A stretch of DNA of 64,000 bases from Aestuariibacter salexigens DSM 15300 (GCF_000429145.1 NZ_AUBH01000003.1:62001-126000), one strand, 5' to 3'; positions 27,301-36,147 are shown, counted from the first letter of the stretch. A program made the numbers and translations. The notes: generated from the letters alone by a model not told the origin.

Positions 27301-30156
27301 TTAGAAAGTTGCAGCGAAGTTCACGTAGTATGTACGACCGAATACATCGTAAGTCGCTGGGTAGGTGTTAGCCTGCTCCTGGTTGTCACCGATAAGCGGT
27401 GGCTCAGTGTCGAACAGGTTATCAATACCCGCAGTTACGCGGTAGTTGTCGTTGATGTAGTAAGTACCAGACAGGTCGAAGTAGTTCTCGCCGTCGATCT
27501 TCTCAACAGAGAAGTCTGTACCATCGTCATCATCATTAACTTCACCAACGTGACGCCACAACAGCTGTACGCGGTAGTCGTCAGTGCCGTACTTAAAGGT
27601 CATGCGGTGCTTGTACTCTGGCGTAGGTTCGCCACAGTTCAGACCGAAGTTACCCGCACACTCAATAACGCCTGCGCCAGGGAAGGCTTCGAAGTTAGAC
27701 TCGTCTGTAACAGTACCGAGGTAATCAACAGACACATCGCCGCCCCACATTTCTGTGTTGTAGCTTGCAATCAAGTCCCAACCAGTCAGTGTGATAGATG
27801 CTGCGTTTACAGAACCGTCACGAACGAAGTCGATAGTACCGTTGGCACGACGCTGTACTGCATTACAGTAAGCTGAACCTACACCACCGTTCACTGGGTC
27901 GTTATAACACAGGTTCAGGATGTTGTTAGTACCAGCACCAGATACCGCATCTTCAATTTCGATGTCGAAGTAATCCAAGCTGAAGCTGAACTCTTCAGTT
28001 ACGTCATAAACGAAACCAACTGTCAGCGTTTCTGCTTCTTCTTCTTTCAGGTTAGGGTTACCACCACCCAATGCACGAACCTGGCCAGATGCAGGGTCGA
28101 TTGAGTTAGTGAATACCTCTGATGCAGGAACACCAGTTGCGATACACAGGTCACGTACGCGAGCTGAGTTATCAGTCACACCTGATGCAGAACATGGGTC
28201 AGCTGCACCTGGGAAGCCTTCGCTCTCAGGAGCGAACAGTTCGCCGATGTTTGGCGCACGTACCGCAGTGTTGAAGCCCGCACGGATACGGAATGATTCA
28301 ACTGGTGCCCAAGAACCCGCAATCTTATAACTTTCTACGCTACCCGCAGTTGAGTAGTCAGCAGAACGGTATGCCAGTTCAAGGTCAAGCAGGTCAGCGA
28401 ACTCAACACCTTCCAGGATTGGCAGGTATGCTTCAACAAACCATTCTGACACGTCGTACCCACCAGCAAGGCCAGGTGCGCCGTTAAAGCCAGCGATAGT
28501 ACCTGCTGCCAAGTCTTGTGAAGGCAGGAATTCGAAGTCTTCGTCACGGTTTTCGTAACCGAATGCAAGACCGATAGGACCGCCAGGCAGTTCGAACCAA
28601 CCTTCAGTGTCACCTGCCAAGCTGGCAGCAAACATTTTCTGGTTGAACAGCGCCTGTGACGCTACTGCAGTGCGCAGGAACTCAGCTGCTTGCGCAGAAA
28701 TGTTACCAGGACCGAACAGGTTCATTGGCGCACAGCCAACCGTACCGCCGTTTGCACTTGGGTTAGCACATGAAGGGTTACCGTTTGCATCAACGATTAC
28801 GTTACCGCCTTCAGAGGCCAGCAACAGAGATTGGTTGAAGCGACCACGGTTGATGTTACCCAGCTGTACTGAAGAGTTTTCAACTTTACCAGTCTGGTAG
28901 TAAACGTCATAAGACCAAGAGCTGTCTTCGATGAAACCTTTCACACCCATCTGGAACTGATAGCTGTTGAAAGAGTCTTCTGAACGACGCTCACCCACTT
29001 CGATCATACGACGACGCAGGAACGCAGTCGCTGTATCATCAATGCCGTCGCCATCAGTGTCTACACCGTCACCGATTGCATCAGAGATTTGCTGCTGAGT
29101 CGCAACAGGCAGGAACGGGTTGTTATCCAGGCTGAAGGTTGCAGTCTGGAAGATAGGTGTTGCAGCCAGCTGCTGTGGTACGCGGCTGTCTGTGAACATC
29201 GCACGACCGTAGACTTCAGCGTTGTCAGTAATTTCATAATTACCGATTGCTGTGATCTGGTGACGCTCTTGAGGCAACTGAATGTAGTTAACCGGTGCGT
29301 AGTTGTAGAAGTCGTTGTTGTCGCCGCCAGTCACGAATGGACGTGCAGAGCCGTCTTCGTTAAAGGTAACGAACATGCCGTTCAGGATAGCTGTACCAGG
29401 AACACCTGATGAACCACCTGGGATGAAACCGCCTTCGCCATCGTCGAATGCCGCATAGCTTGAGAAGTGACGATCGCCCTGGAACAGGTCATCACGGTCA
29501 GTGTATGACATGTTGAATACAACGTTACCTTTACCGTCAGCGAAGTTTCCGCCGATAGTCAGGTCAGCATTCCAGATAGACGCATCGCCTTCTTCAGTTA
29601 CTTCGTAACTGGTTTGCGCCTGAACGCCTTCAAAGTCGTCTTTCAGGATGAAGTTAACAACACCCGCAACAGCGTCAGAACCGTATACTGCTGATGCACC
29701 ACCAGTCAGTACTTCTACGTCTTTAATCAGCGCAGTTGGGATAGAGTTAATATCTACTGTACCGCCAGAAGTGGTAGGAACAGCACGTGTACCGTTGATC
29801 AGAACCAACGTACGGTTAGTACCCAAACCACGCAGGTCAACAGTAGCAGTACCGTTACCAGGGTTGTTAGACGTACGGTCCAGACCTGGGATAACCTGAG
29901 GCAGAGTGTTAAGAAGTGATTCGGTGTTAACGGTAGCAGTTAATTCGAACTGCTCAGCGCCAACAGTGGCGATAGGTGCGTTAGATGCGAATTCCGCTTT
30001 ACGGATACGAGAACCAGTAACCTGGATCTTTTCTACTGCTTCTTCATCAGCTGCCGCTTCTTGAGCTGCTGCTGGTGCTACGAAACCAATAGTAGATGCC
30101 GCACCAAAGGCACAAGCTAAGCGTACTGACTTAGCCAGCTTTGAGTTTGTAAACAT
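27301..30156 (-). CDS. TonB-dependent receptor, 951 residues
   Basis: It has a signal peptide (SVRLACAFGAASTIGFVAPAAAQ) and a TonB-box-like EKIQVTGSRIRKAEF. The plug domain contains VDLRGLGTNRTLVLINGTRAV, GGTVDINSIPTALIKDVEVL and GGASAVYGSDAVAGVVNFIL. The barrel has GFNTAVRAPNIGELFAP and ends in a terminal Phe (YYVNFAATF). This large oligopeptide/glycan-type receptor class is abundant in Alteromonadales. It has its own promoter and a structured leader. Codon use is strongly biased to favoured codons, suggesting high expression. The ligand is unknown. Confidence 0.92.
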   Translation of the reverse strand: MFTNSKLAKSVRLACAFGAASTIGFVAPAAAQEAAADEEAVEKIQVTGSRIRKAEFASNAPIATVGAEQFELTATVNTESLLNTLPQVIPGLDRTSNNPGNGTATVDLRGLGTNRTLVLINGTRAVPTTSGGTVDINSIPTALIKDVEVLTGGASAVYGSDAVAGVVNFILKDDFEGVQAQTSYEVTEEGDASIWNADLTIGGNFADGKGNVVFNMSYTDRDDLFQGDRHFSSYAAFDDGEGGFIPGGSSGVPGTAILNGMFVTFNEDGSARPFVTGGDNNDFYNYAPVNYIQLPQERHQITAIGNYEITDNAEVYGRAMFTDSRVPQQLAATPIFQTATFSLDNNPFLPVATQQQISDAIGDGVDTDGDGIDDTATAFLRRRMIEVGERRSEDSFNSYQFQMGVKGFIEDSSWSYDVYYQTGKVENSSVQLGNINRGRFNQSLLLASEGGNVIVDANGNPSCANPSANGGTVGCAPMNLFGPGNISAQAAEFLRTAVASQALFNQKMFAASLAGDTEGWFELPGGPIGLAFGYENRDEDFEFLPSQDLAAGTIAGFNGAPGLAGGYDVSEWFVEAYLPILEGVEFADLLDLELAYRSADYSTAGSVESYKIAGSWAPVESFRIRAGFNTAVRAPNIGELFAPESEGFPGAADPCSASGVTDNSARVRDLCIATGVPASEVFTNSIDPASGQVRALGGGNPNLKEEEAETLTVGFVYDVTEEFSFSLDYFDIEIEDAVSGAGTNNILNLCYNDPVNGGVGSAYCNAVQRRANGTIDFVRDGSVNAASITLTGWDLIASYNTEMWGGDVSVDYLGTVTDESNFEAFPGAGVIECAGNFGLNCGEPTPEYKHRMTFKYGTDDYRVQLLWRHVGEVNDDDDGTDFSVEKIDGENYFDLSGTYYINDNYRVTAGIDNLFDTEPPLIGDNQEQANTYPATYDVFGRTYYVNFAATF

Positions 30157-30173
30157 GTATTGTCTCCCTGGAC

Positions 30174-30189
30174 CACTAAATGTTTAGTG
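30174..30189 (-). promoter_or_regulatory. Palindrome in the receptor mRNA leader
   Basis: Perfect 7-bp arms CACTAAA and TTTAGTG flank a 2-base centre, 8 bases upstream of the Shine-Dalgarno GGGAGA (30166-30161). A second hairpin (CCGC-TTTA-GCGG) lies at 30203-30216, also inside the predicted leader. They may protect or regulate this mRNA, or one may be a DNA operator. Confidence 0.5.
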
Positions 30190-30246
30190 TGTGTTATTAA
30201 CCGCTAAAGCGGCTTTTTATATTTAAGGTAGTGAACCTCAGCGACG

Positions 30247-30276
30247 ATAATAACCATAGACACAAGCGCGGGTCAA
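30247..30276 (-). promoter_or_regulatory. Promoter of the 951-residue receptor gene
   Basis: On the minus strand, TTGACC (30276-30271) and TATTAT (30252-30247) are spaced by 18 bases. Transcription would begin near 30240, giving an untranslated leader of about 84 nt before ATG 30156. Confidence 0.65.
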
Positions 30277-30367
30277 CTGGTTGTATCAGCCGTTTTCGTA
30301 ATGGTTCATCTTATGTTCATGGAACATGGCGCACGGTTGTAAACATTAATTTACAACCGCATTTTGC

Positions 30368-31465
30368 CTAGTGCGCTTCCGTTAAAAAGAAACCCAACCG
30401 CTTTTTAACCGTGTCAGGCAGAACCGGTAATGCCGATTTAGGCAACAGGAAGGTCGCCATATCAAAAAAGTCTTTGAATATCCGGTTGGTTTCCGTTGTG
30501 CGCTTAAGGTATTCGTGTCCTGAAGAGCCGCCGGTGCCAATTTTTGTGCCAAGCATTCGCTGCACCATCATGGCGTGTCGATAGCGCCAAATCGTCAGTT
30601 TCTCATCAATTTCGGTTAATGCCGTAATAAATTGAAAGGGTAAATTGAATACGGGCTCTTCACTGTATTGATTTATAAATAGTGCAGATAACATGGCACG
30701 CTGCGATAGCCGTATGCCCTGCCCTTGCACAACCTGTCGATAGGTATCTTCATCGAGCAGTGCTGCAAAACTCTGCCGCGTTGCCTCTAACTCCTTCAGC
30801 TCTGTGCGTTTTTCCTGCTCAGTAAGCGTAGGGTTAGTTTCAATGGTGTGCTGATCCTGTTGCAACATTTCTGTGGTGGCCTTTTCATACAACGCCCAGA
30901 AATTAAAGTCTTCAAACTCCAGCAGCGGCATCCGCTCGAGCCACTTCTCTACCAGATTAAACAGACTGGGCTTTCGCTCCAGGTTTTCCAGAAACTGTCG
31001 GTCATCATCATGCAAGCGGTTGTAGAAAGACTGCTTATCAAAATCAATGCGCAATTCACGGCGCAACCCGAGCTTTATTTCCAGCATTTTAAATTGAATG
31101 CTCTGGAACCCTGACGCGGGCACCAGATAGTCTCGAAATTCCAGAAAGTCCTGCGGCGTCATGGTTTCCATAATGCTAATTTGGTCGTTAAGCAGCTGTT
31201 GTATGGATATCACTCGCTTTAAGCGGTGTACCACCGTGGTCAGCTCCTGGTCTTTCACCTCGGTACGCGCAAAGACATCAATGACGCTGTTCAGTTCATG
31301 CAGGATTTGCTTAAACCACAGTTCGTAAGCCTGATGCACAATGATAAACAAGGTTTCGTCGTGGGCCGTTTCACCATATTTGCTGCTTTCAGGTCGCTGA
31401 GCGCTCAGTAACCTGTCGAGCTGCAGGTAATCGCCGTAATAAACGGGAGTAATGTTTTTTTTCAT
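30368..31465 (-). CDS. kynA: Tryptophan 2,3-dioxygenase
   Basis: This 365-residue haem enzyme opens the indole ring of tryptophan to N-formylkynurenine, the first kynurenine-pathway step. It shows ETLFIIVHQAYELWFKQILHE (active-site His about 44), DYLVPASGFQSIQFKMLEIKLG, the MVQRMLG segment and GTGGSSGHEYLKR near the C-terminus. The length and the middle insert (QDQHTIETNPTLTEQEKRTE) match the longer form of the family rather than the roughly 280-residue type. ATG 31465 fits the family start. No other kynurenine gene is adjacent. Confidence 0.93.
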   Translation of the reverse strand: MKKNITPVYYGDYLQLDRLLSAQRPESSKYGETAHDETLFIIVHQAYELWFKQILHELNSVIDVFARTEVKDQELTTVVHRLKRVISIQQLLNDQISIMETMTPQDFLEFRDYLVPASGFQSIQFKMLEIKLGLRRELRIDFDKQSFYNRLHDDDRQFLENLERKPSLFNLVEKWLERMPLLEFEDFNFWALYEKATTEMLQQDQHTIETNPTLTEQEKRTELKELEATRQSFAALLDEDTYRQVVQGQGIRLSQRAMLSALFINQYSEEPVFNLPFQFITALTEIDEKLTIWRYRHAMMVQRMLGTKIGTGGSSGHEYLKRTTETNRIFKDFFDMATFLLPKSALPVLPDTVKKRLGFFLTEAH

Positions 31466-31587
31466 ATTATTTACACAGTACGCGAACAAATTCGGCTAGA
31501 GTCTATCATTACAGTGATTGGTAAATTAACTGCATTACGCTACGCTTGAGTGAAAATCGTGAGCGTGTCGGAAACTATGGGGTACAC

Positions 31588-31845
31588 ATGAAACTGGACG
31601 ACGATATCCACAATTACTATGAACATCTGGTTTTGGAAAGAATTGAGGCTTTAGGACTTAGTAAAACAAAAGATGCTGATTATCTGGCCGACTTATGCTG
31701 CCTTGCCCTCAATCAGGTGCCACCGCGCTATATCCGATTTGAAGTCGACATGGCGTTTTACCTACCACAAAACGAACGGCATCAAATGGAAATGAACGTA
31801 ATTGAAGCGGTAGACAAGGCTATCAAGTATCTGAATGACAAATAA
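31588..31845 (+). CDS. ComFB-like small protein (late competence development family)
   Basis: This 85-residue protein shows IHNYYEHLVLERIEAL, then a central DADYLADLCCLALNQVPPRYIRFEVDM. The CLALNQxPPRYI signature is typical of the ComFB family, some members of which bind cyclic dinucleotides. ATG 31588 behind GGGG is preferred over a TTG at 31546. It has the adjacent Cys pair rather than the four-Cys zinc arrangement of some ComFB proteins. The function here is unknown. Confidence 0.75.
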   Translation: MKLDDDIHNYYEHLVLERIEALGLSKTKDADYLADLCCLALNQVPPRYIRFEVDMAFYLPQNERHQMEMNVIEAVDKAIKYLNDK

Positions 31846-31860
31846 ATAATGTAGGGTGTT

Positions 31861-31970
31861 GGGTGGCGGACTCCAGCCACACCCCGGCACATGAGTCGTT
31901 TGCTGCGGCTGCTCCCTTCCGGGCCTGACCGGGTTCACAAAGTATCATTGCGGGGGGACCAGAGCCCACC
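31861..31970 (-). ncRNA. ffs: 4.5S signal recognition particle RNA
   Basis: The minus strand contains the conserved SRP domain IV core GGTCAGGCCCGGAAGG followed by GAGCAGCC. The ends GGTGGGCTCTGG and CCGCCACCC pair to close a long hairpin. Length of about 110 nt matches the small SRP RNA that binds Ffh and targets membrane proteins. The exact ends are estimated from the pairing. Confidence 0.95.
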
Positions 31971-32002
31971 ATAGAAACTCGCGCTTGTTCAGCGCGGCGC
32001 GC

Positions 32003-32031
32003 ATTATGACGAAACGGTGTCGATTATGCAA
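32003..32031 (-). promoter_or_regulatory. Promoter of ffs
   Basis: On the minus strand, TTGCAT (32031-32026) and CATAAT (32008-32003) are 17 bases apart. Transcription starting near 31996 would leave a leader of about 25 nt before the mature RNA. That resembles the E. coli precursor trimmed by RNase P. Confidence 0.7.
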
Positions 32032-32060
32032 GGCGCCGCGACCAATGCCGACTAGACCTA

Positions 32061-33116
32061 TCAGACGTTATTAGAAAACCTTTCTTCTGCAATTTGATCG
32101 GCCACCTGACTGGTCGACAACTGCTGTTGTTCCGCGCGGGTAAAAATCTCTGTCAGATTATCGCCAATGCGCTCAAGATGGGCTTTCAGTGCTTCAGATG
32201 AACTTAGCATGCGCTGGTGATAGATATCGATGACGCCGCCGGCATTGATCACATAGTCCGGTGCGTAAAGAATGCCTTTCTCGGCCAGTTGCAAACCAAT
32301 TTCACGGTGGGCAAGCTGGTTATTTGCCGCGCCGGCGACCACCTTGGCCTTTAACTGTGGCAATGTGTCATTATTTAATACAGCCCCGAGTGCACATGGC
32401 GCAAAAACATCGGCCTGAACCGAAAAAATTTCGTCAGGCTTGACGACCTGCGCACCAAGCTCCTTTTCCGCGATATGTAAATTATCCGGATAAATGTCCG
32501 TCACAATCAAGTTCGCGCCCTCTCTATGCAGGTGTCTGGCTAAACGCAGGCCCACATGACCGAGCCCCTGAATGGCAACGGTGAGACCTTTTAGGTCAGT
32601 ATTGAGTGCATAGCGAACGGCACTTTTCAGGCCCACAAATACCCCATACGAAGTAGAGGGTGCAGGATTACCGTCAGCCTCACTACCGTCCCATGAGTAT
32701 TTAGCCTCAATACCCGAAACGTGCGCGGTATTCTGCGCTGCACATTTGAGGTCGTGTACGGAAATACCAGAATCTTCCGCAATGATATAGCGACCGGCAA
32801 AACTTTCGACGAATCGCCCCATAGCGCGCATCATATCGTCTGTTTTGTGCTTACGGGGATCGCCGATAATGACGGATTTCCCGCCTCCCAGCTTCAGCTC
32901 GGAAATCGCTGATTTGTACGTCATCCCTCTGGATAATCTGAGCACGTCATTCAATGCTTCTGCACTGTCAGCGTAAGGCCACATTCTGCACCCACCCAAA
33001 GACGGGCCGAGGTTGGTATTGTGCACGGCAATAATCGCTTTGAGACCCGTTTCTTCATCGTTATAGAAAGAAATTTGCTCGTGATTATCAAACTCAGCAT
33101 GCTCGAACACTGACAT
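32061..33116 (-). CDS. ldh: Leucine dehydrogenase (Glu/Leu/Phe/Val dehydrogenase family)
   Basis: This 351-residue NAD-dependent enzyme deaminates branched-chain amino acids to 2-oxoacids. The Gly-rich, Lys-containing active-site segment is seen (GPSLGGCRMWPYADS, then MTYKSAISELKLGGGKSVI with catalytic Lys), and the Rossmann motif GLGHVGLRLARHLHREGA near residue 180. ATG 33116 is the family start; an upstream in-frame start at 33206 is unlikely. It is divergent from an Lrp-family gene, which probably controls it. Confidence 0.9.
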   Translation of the reverse strand: MSVFEHAEFDNHEQISFYNDEETGLKAIIAVHNTNLGPSLGGCRMWPYADSAEALNDVLRLSRGMTYKSAISELKLGGGKSVIIGDPRKHKTDDMMRAMGRFVESFAGRYIIAEDSGISVHDLKCAAQNTAHVSGIEAKYSWDGSEADGNPAPSTSYGVFVGLKSAVRYALNTDLKGLTVAIQGLGHVGLRLARHLHREGANLIVTDIYPDNLHIAEKELGAQVVKPDEIFSVQADVFAPCALGAVLNNDTLPQLKAKVVAGAANNQLAHREIGLQLAEKGILYAPDYVINAGGVIDIYHQRMLSSSEALKAHLERIGDNLTEIFTRAEQQQLSTSQVADQIAEERFSNNV

Positions 33117-33237
33117 AGGGATTTCCGATAGAGTGATTAATATAGAGCGACATATTAGCTCAGAGTCGCGAGGACGTGTCTTGCATAGTTTTGAACAGAC
33201 TGACAAAGGTGGAAACGATGTTGTACGCGAACCCAGT

Positions 33238-33261
33238 TTTCTAGGATAAACATCCTAGAAA
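33238..33261. promoter_or_regulatory. Perfect inverted repeat, candidate operator of the Lrp-family regulator
   Basis: Two 10-bp arms, TTTCTAGGAT and ATCCTAGAAA, are separated by AAAC in the intergenic region between the divergent leucine dehydrogenase and Lrp-family genes. It lies 64 bases before the regulator's start and 121 before the dehydrogenase start. Lrp/AsnC proteins bind such AT-rich symmetrical sites. Confidence 0.6.
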
Positions 33262-33325
33262 TTAAGATTGAAATAGGCAAAGAATTTCAGCATGCTAACG
33301 GTTCGTTCACTCCTTTTGCAAAGTA

Positions 33326-33793
33326 ATGAAACTCGACAAGTTTGATCGTGAAATTCTCCGTGTCTTGCAACACGATGCAACCGTATCCATGGCCGAGCTC
33401 AGTCAGCGGGTTGGTTTGTCACATACGCCATGCTGGCGACGGGTCAAAAAAATGGAAAGTGAAGGGATCATTCGTCAGAAAGTGACCCTGCTGGATCATA
33501 AGAAGCTTAACCTGGGCGTATCAGTGTTTATTTATGTGACGCTTAAAAACCATGATGGGGATTCGTTAAACGACTTCGAGAAAGCGGTGCAAAGCATCAA
33601 TGAAATCGTTGAATGTCACACAACCAGTGGTGAAAAAGATTATCTTCTGAAGGTGATTGTAGAGAGCATCGAAGAGTATGAGCATCTGCTTAAATCAAAG
33701 TTGACCCACCTTCCATTGGTTGATCACCTTAGTTCAACGTTTGCACTCAAGCAGGTCAAAAATACCACGGCCCTGCCAATTAAAAATCAGTAA
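33326..33793 (+). CDS. Lrp/AsnC-family transcriptional regulator, probably of branched-chain amino-acid catabolism
   Basis: This 155-residue protein has an N-terminal HTH (DREILRVLQHDATVSMAELSQRVGLSHTPCWRRVKKME) and a C-terminal RAM/ligand domain (VSVFIYVTLKNH...VECHTTSGEKDYLLKVIVESIEEYEHLLKS). It is divergent from leucine dehydrogenase, an arrangement of the BkdR type. The presumed ligand is an amino acid such as leucine. Confidence 0.9.
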   Translation: MKLDKFDREILRVLQHDATVSMAELSQRVGLSHTPCWRRVKKMESEGIIRQKVTLLDHKKLNLGVSVFIYVTLKNHDGDSLNDFEKAVQSINEIVECHTTSGEKDYLLKVIVESIEEYEHLLKSKLTHLPLVDHLSSTFALKQVKNTTALPIKNQ

Positions 33794-33804
33794 GGGCCCG
33801 TGGG

Positions 33805-34458
33805 TTATTCTGCGTCTGGCTGATTTTCAGGCTGCGCCCTTATAAACGCATCAAGTTCCTGACAGTTTTCGCACACACGCTGAATTGTCGGGAAAGCCTG
33901 TAAATCAACGTTGAATCGTTTTGCATTAAAGTATTGCGGCACCAGACACACATCGGCCATGGTCACGTCAAAACCAAAGCAATAATCACCGGCGGTATTC
34001 TGCAAACGCTTTTCTACCGCTTTAAACCCCGTTGTTATCCAATGCTTTGCCCACTCCGCTTTATCCTCTTGAGTGGCATCGAATCGGTTACCGATATGTT
34101 GCAATACGCGCAGGTTTGCCAGTGGCTGTATATCGCAGGCTAAGTCATAACTCAGCGCTCGGACTCTGGCCCGTTCGAGTTTATGCTCAGGGATTAACTT
34201 AACCGGCTGAGGATGCTTTTCGTCTACATACTCGATAATAGCCAGCGATTGATTGAGGATAACGTCTTCGTCTTCGTCGAAAAAAGTCGGCACCAAATGA
34301 GACGGGTTAATACCGCCATAAGCCTCACTGTGTTGCTGCCCTCCCTCTTTAACCAGATGAACAGGCTCAATATGATAATCAAGCTGTTTAAGATTAAGCG
34401 CGATCCTGACGCGATAGCTGGCGCTTGAGCGCCAGTAGCTGAATAGTTTTATACTCAT
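33805..34458 (-). CDS. maiA: Maleylacetoacetate isomerase (zeta-class GST)
   Basis: This 217-residue protein has a thioredoxin-fold N-domain with the zeta-GST motif SYWRSSASYRVRIALNLK (residues about 6-23; SSxS active site), INPSHLVPTF and LNQSLAIIEYVDE. A helical C-domain includes FGFDVTMADVCLVPQ. It isomerises maleylacetoacetate to fumarylacetoacetate in tyrosine degradation, using glutathione. It starts 19 bases after tyrR on the same strand. ATG 34458 is the family start. Confidence 0.9.
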   Translation of the reverse strand: MSIKLFSYWRSSASYRVRIALNLKQLDYHIEPVHLVKEGGQQHSEAYGGINPSHLVPTFFDEDEDVILNQSLAIIEYVDEKHPQPVKLIPEHKLERARVRALSYDLACDIQPLANLRVLQHIGNRFDATQEDKAEWAKHWITTGFKAVEKRLQNTAGDYCFGFDVTMADVCLVPQYFNAKRFNVDLQAFPTIQRVCENCQELDAFIRAQPENQPDAE

Positions 34459-34477
34459 TGTTATTGTCCAACCTTCA

Positions 34478-36034
34478 CTACAATTTGATGGTTTTTTTGC
34501 TAATCCCGTATTCACGCAGTTTATTAGCGATGGCGGTATGACTCAGGCCTAATTTTTTGGCCAGCTGTCTGGTGCTCGGGTAGCTCGGATAAAGCTTTCG
34601 CAATAGCTCCTTCTCGAATCGTTTAACTTCCTGATCCAGCGTTCCTTCAAAGTTTTCATCGACAAAACTGACTTCACCTGAACACTGCGGAACTTGCAGA
34701 TTATCTTTGGAGATTTCATTGCCATCCACAAGTGACAGCGCTCTGTACAGCGCATTTTCTAATTGCTTCACGTTGCCCGGCCAAGGGTAGGTTTGCAGAA
34801 ATTCCACACAGCTCCGATTCAGCTTGGGCGGTCGCCGGCCAAGATTAGCGCTGTGCAACTTAATCAATCGCTCTGCTACTGACACGACATCCTGACGCCT
34901 GTCGCGAAGAGGCGGGACGAGCAAGCTAAGCACATTCAGCTGGTAAAACAGCTGTTCATTAAATTTTCCCTCTTCGGTCAGTCGCGTCAAATCCTGGCTG
35001 CTGGTGCAGATTAGCCGAACATCTGCACGCCTTTCGTCGCTTGAACCCAGCTTGCAATAGGTGCCAGTGCGAATGAACGCTAACAATTGCTGTTGCGTCT
35101 CTGCTGGCAACTCTCCCACTTCCTGCAGAATAAGTGTACCTTCATTGGCACGCTCAAGTGCACCAGTAGACGCATTCTCTGACGTGATTGAAGAACAGTG
35201 CTGACCGAACAGCTGGCGTGCAATGATGGATGCTTCCATTGCATTACATGGCAGCACAACACAAGGTTTGTCTGCACGGCGACTGGCCTGATGACAGGCT
35301 TTAGCCAAATAAGTTTTACCGGTACCAGTTTCACCAAAAACGAGCATAGGAGCGTCAAGCGCCGACATGTGTTTGGCTTCTTTGATGACTTTGCGCATCG
35401 CACTGCTGGCGGCCGTAAACTGCGAAAAGCTATCCTGATTAGTCTGATGGAATGCGCTGATTTGCTGCCCCAATCTCGACTCAGATTTCAGCAATACCAC
35501 TGCTCCGGCGATAATTTTCTCATGGTCACCCTCAGTAACCGTTACCGGTAAAATGTCAGCGAGGTAGTCCTGCTGAATAAATTTTACCCGGTGGGTCTGG
35601 GCGAGCACTTCATTATTTTCCAGCCAGCGAACAAAATTAAATCCACTGACCAGTTCACCAATCTCTCGATTAAGTACATCATCCAGCCGCAACTCCAGAC
35701 TTGATAGCACCGCATCGTTTACCAGCAGCACACGACCTTTGGTATCCAGCGAAAAGACTGGGTCTGGCAGGGTCTGTAGTAGTGCCTGGAGCTGATTTTT
35801 ATCACGCTCAATCGGCATAAAAGGCGTAGTTTTCACATCTTCAATGCCTTCTAACCTGCGTATTTCCGGCATCAGGTGCTGAAAGTCTTTGAACTCGATG
35901 TTGGGAAAGTTAAGAAAAATCTTTCCCACTCTGTCAATTTCGATACCACGCAAGTCGATAGCATGGTTGACCAGTATGTCTAATACGTCCTGAGCAATAC
36001 CGAGTCTGTCCTGACAGCTTATTTCTAAGCGCAT
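34478..36034 (-). CDS. tyrR: Aromatic amino-acid regulator TyrR
   Basis: This 518-residue protein (E. coli 513) has an N-terminal ACT domain (MRLEISCQDRLGIAQDVLDIL) and a PAS domain (about 80-190). The AAA+ domain has Walker A GETGTGKTYLAK, and the C-terminal Fis-like HTH is RQLAKKLGLSHTAIANKLREYGI. As in E. coli TyrR, the GAFTGA loop for sigma-54 contact is absent. It probably controls aromatic amino-acid genes, and its coupling to maiA suggests tyrosine catabolism. Confidence 0.94.
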   Translation of the reverse strand: MRLEISCQDRLGIAQDVLDILVNHAIDLRGIEIDRVGKIFLNFPNIEFKDFQHLMPEIRRLEGIEDVKTTPFMPIERDKNQLQALLQTLPDPVFSLDTKGRVLLVNDAVLSSLELRLDDVLNREIGELVSGFNFVRWLENNEVLAQTHRVKFIQQDYLADILPVTVTEGDHEKIIAGAVVLLKSESRLGQQISAFHQTNQDSFSQFTAASSAMRKVIKEAKHMSALDAPMLVFGETGTGKTYLAKACHQASRRADKPCVVLPCNAMEASIIARQLFGQHCSSITSENASTGALERANEGTLILQEVGELPAETQQQLLAFIRTGTYCKLGSSDERRADVRLICTSSQDLTRLTEEGKFNEQLFYQLNVLSLLVPPLRDRRQDVVSVAERLIKLHSANLGRRPPKLNRSCVEFLQTYPWPGNVKQLENALYRALSLVDGNEISKDNLQVPQCSGEVSFVDENFEGTLDQEVKRFEKELLRKLYPSYPSTRQLAKKLGLSHTAIANKLREYGISKKTIKL

Positions 36035-36056
36035 AGCCGACCTTTAAAAAGAAATT

Positions 36057-36074
36057 TGTAAAGATTTTATGACA
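36057..36074 (-). promoter_or_regulatory. Candidate TyrR box upstream of tyrR
   Basis: The minus strand reads TGTCAT-N6-TTTACA, 10 of 12 matches to the TyrR consensus TGTAAA-N6-TTTACA. It lies 22 bases before the tyrR start, where autoregulation would act. It is only a consensus match. Confidence 0.4.
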
Positions 36075-36147
36075 CTAATACGACAGAGCCAATAAAAGAG
36101 TGCAAAGGTTTTTTAAAATTACTGCCTGCTTACGGCGAGAAATGAAT

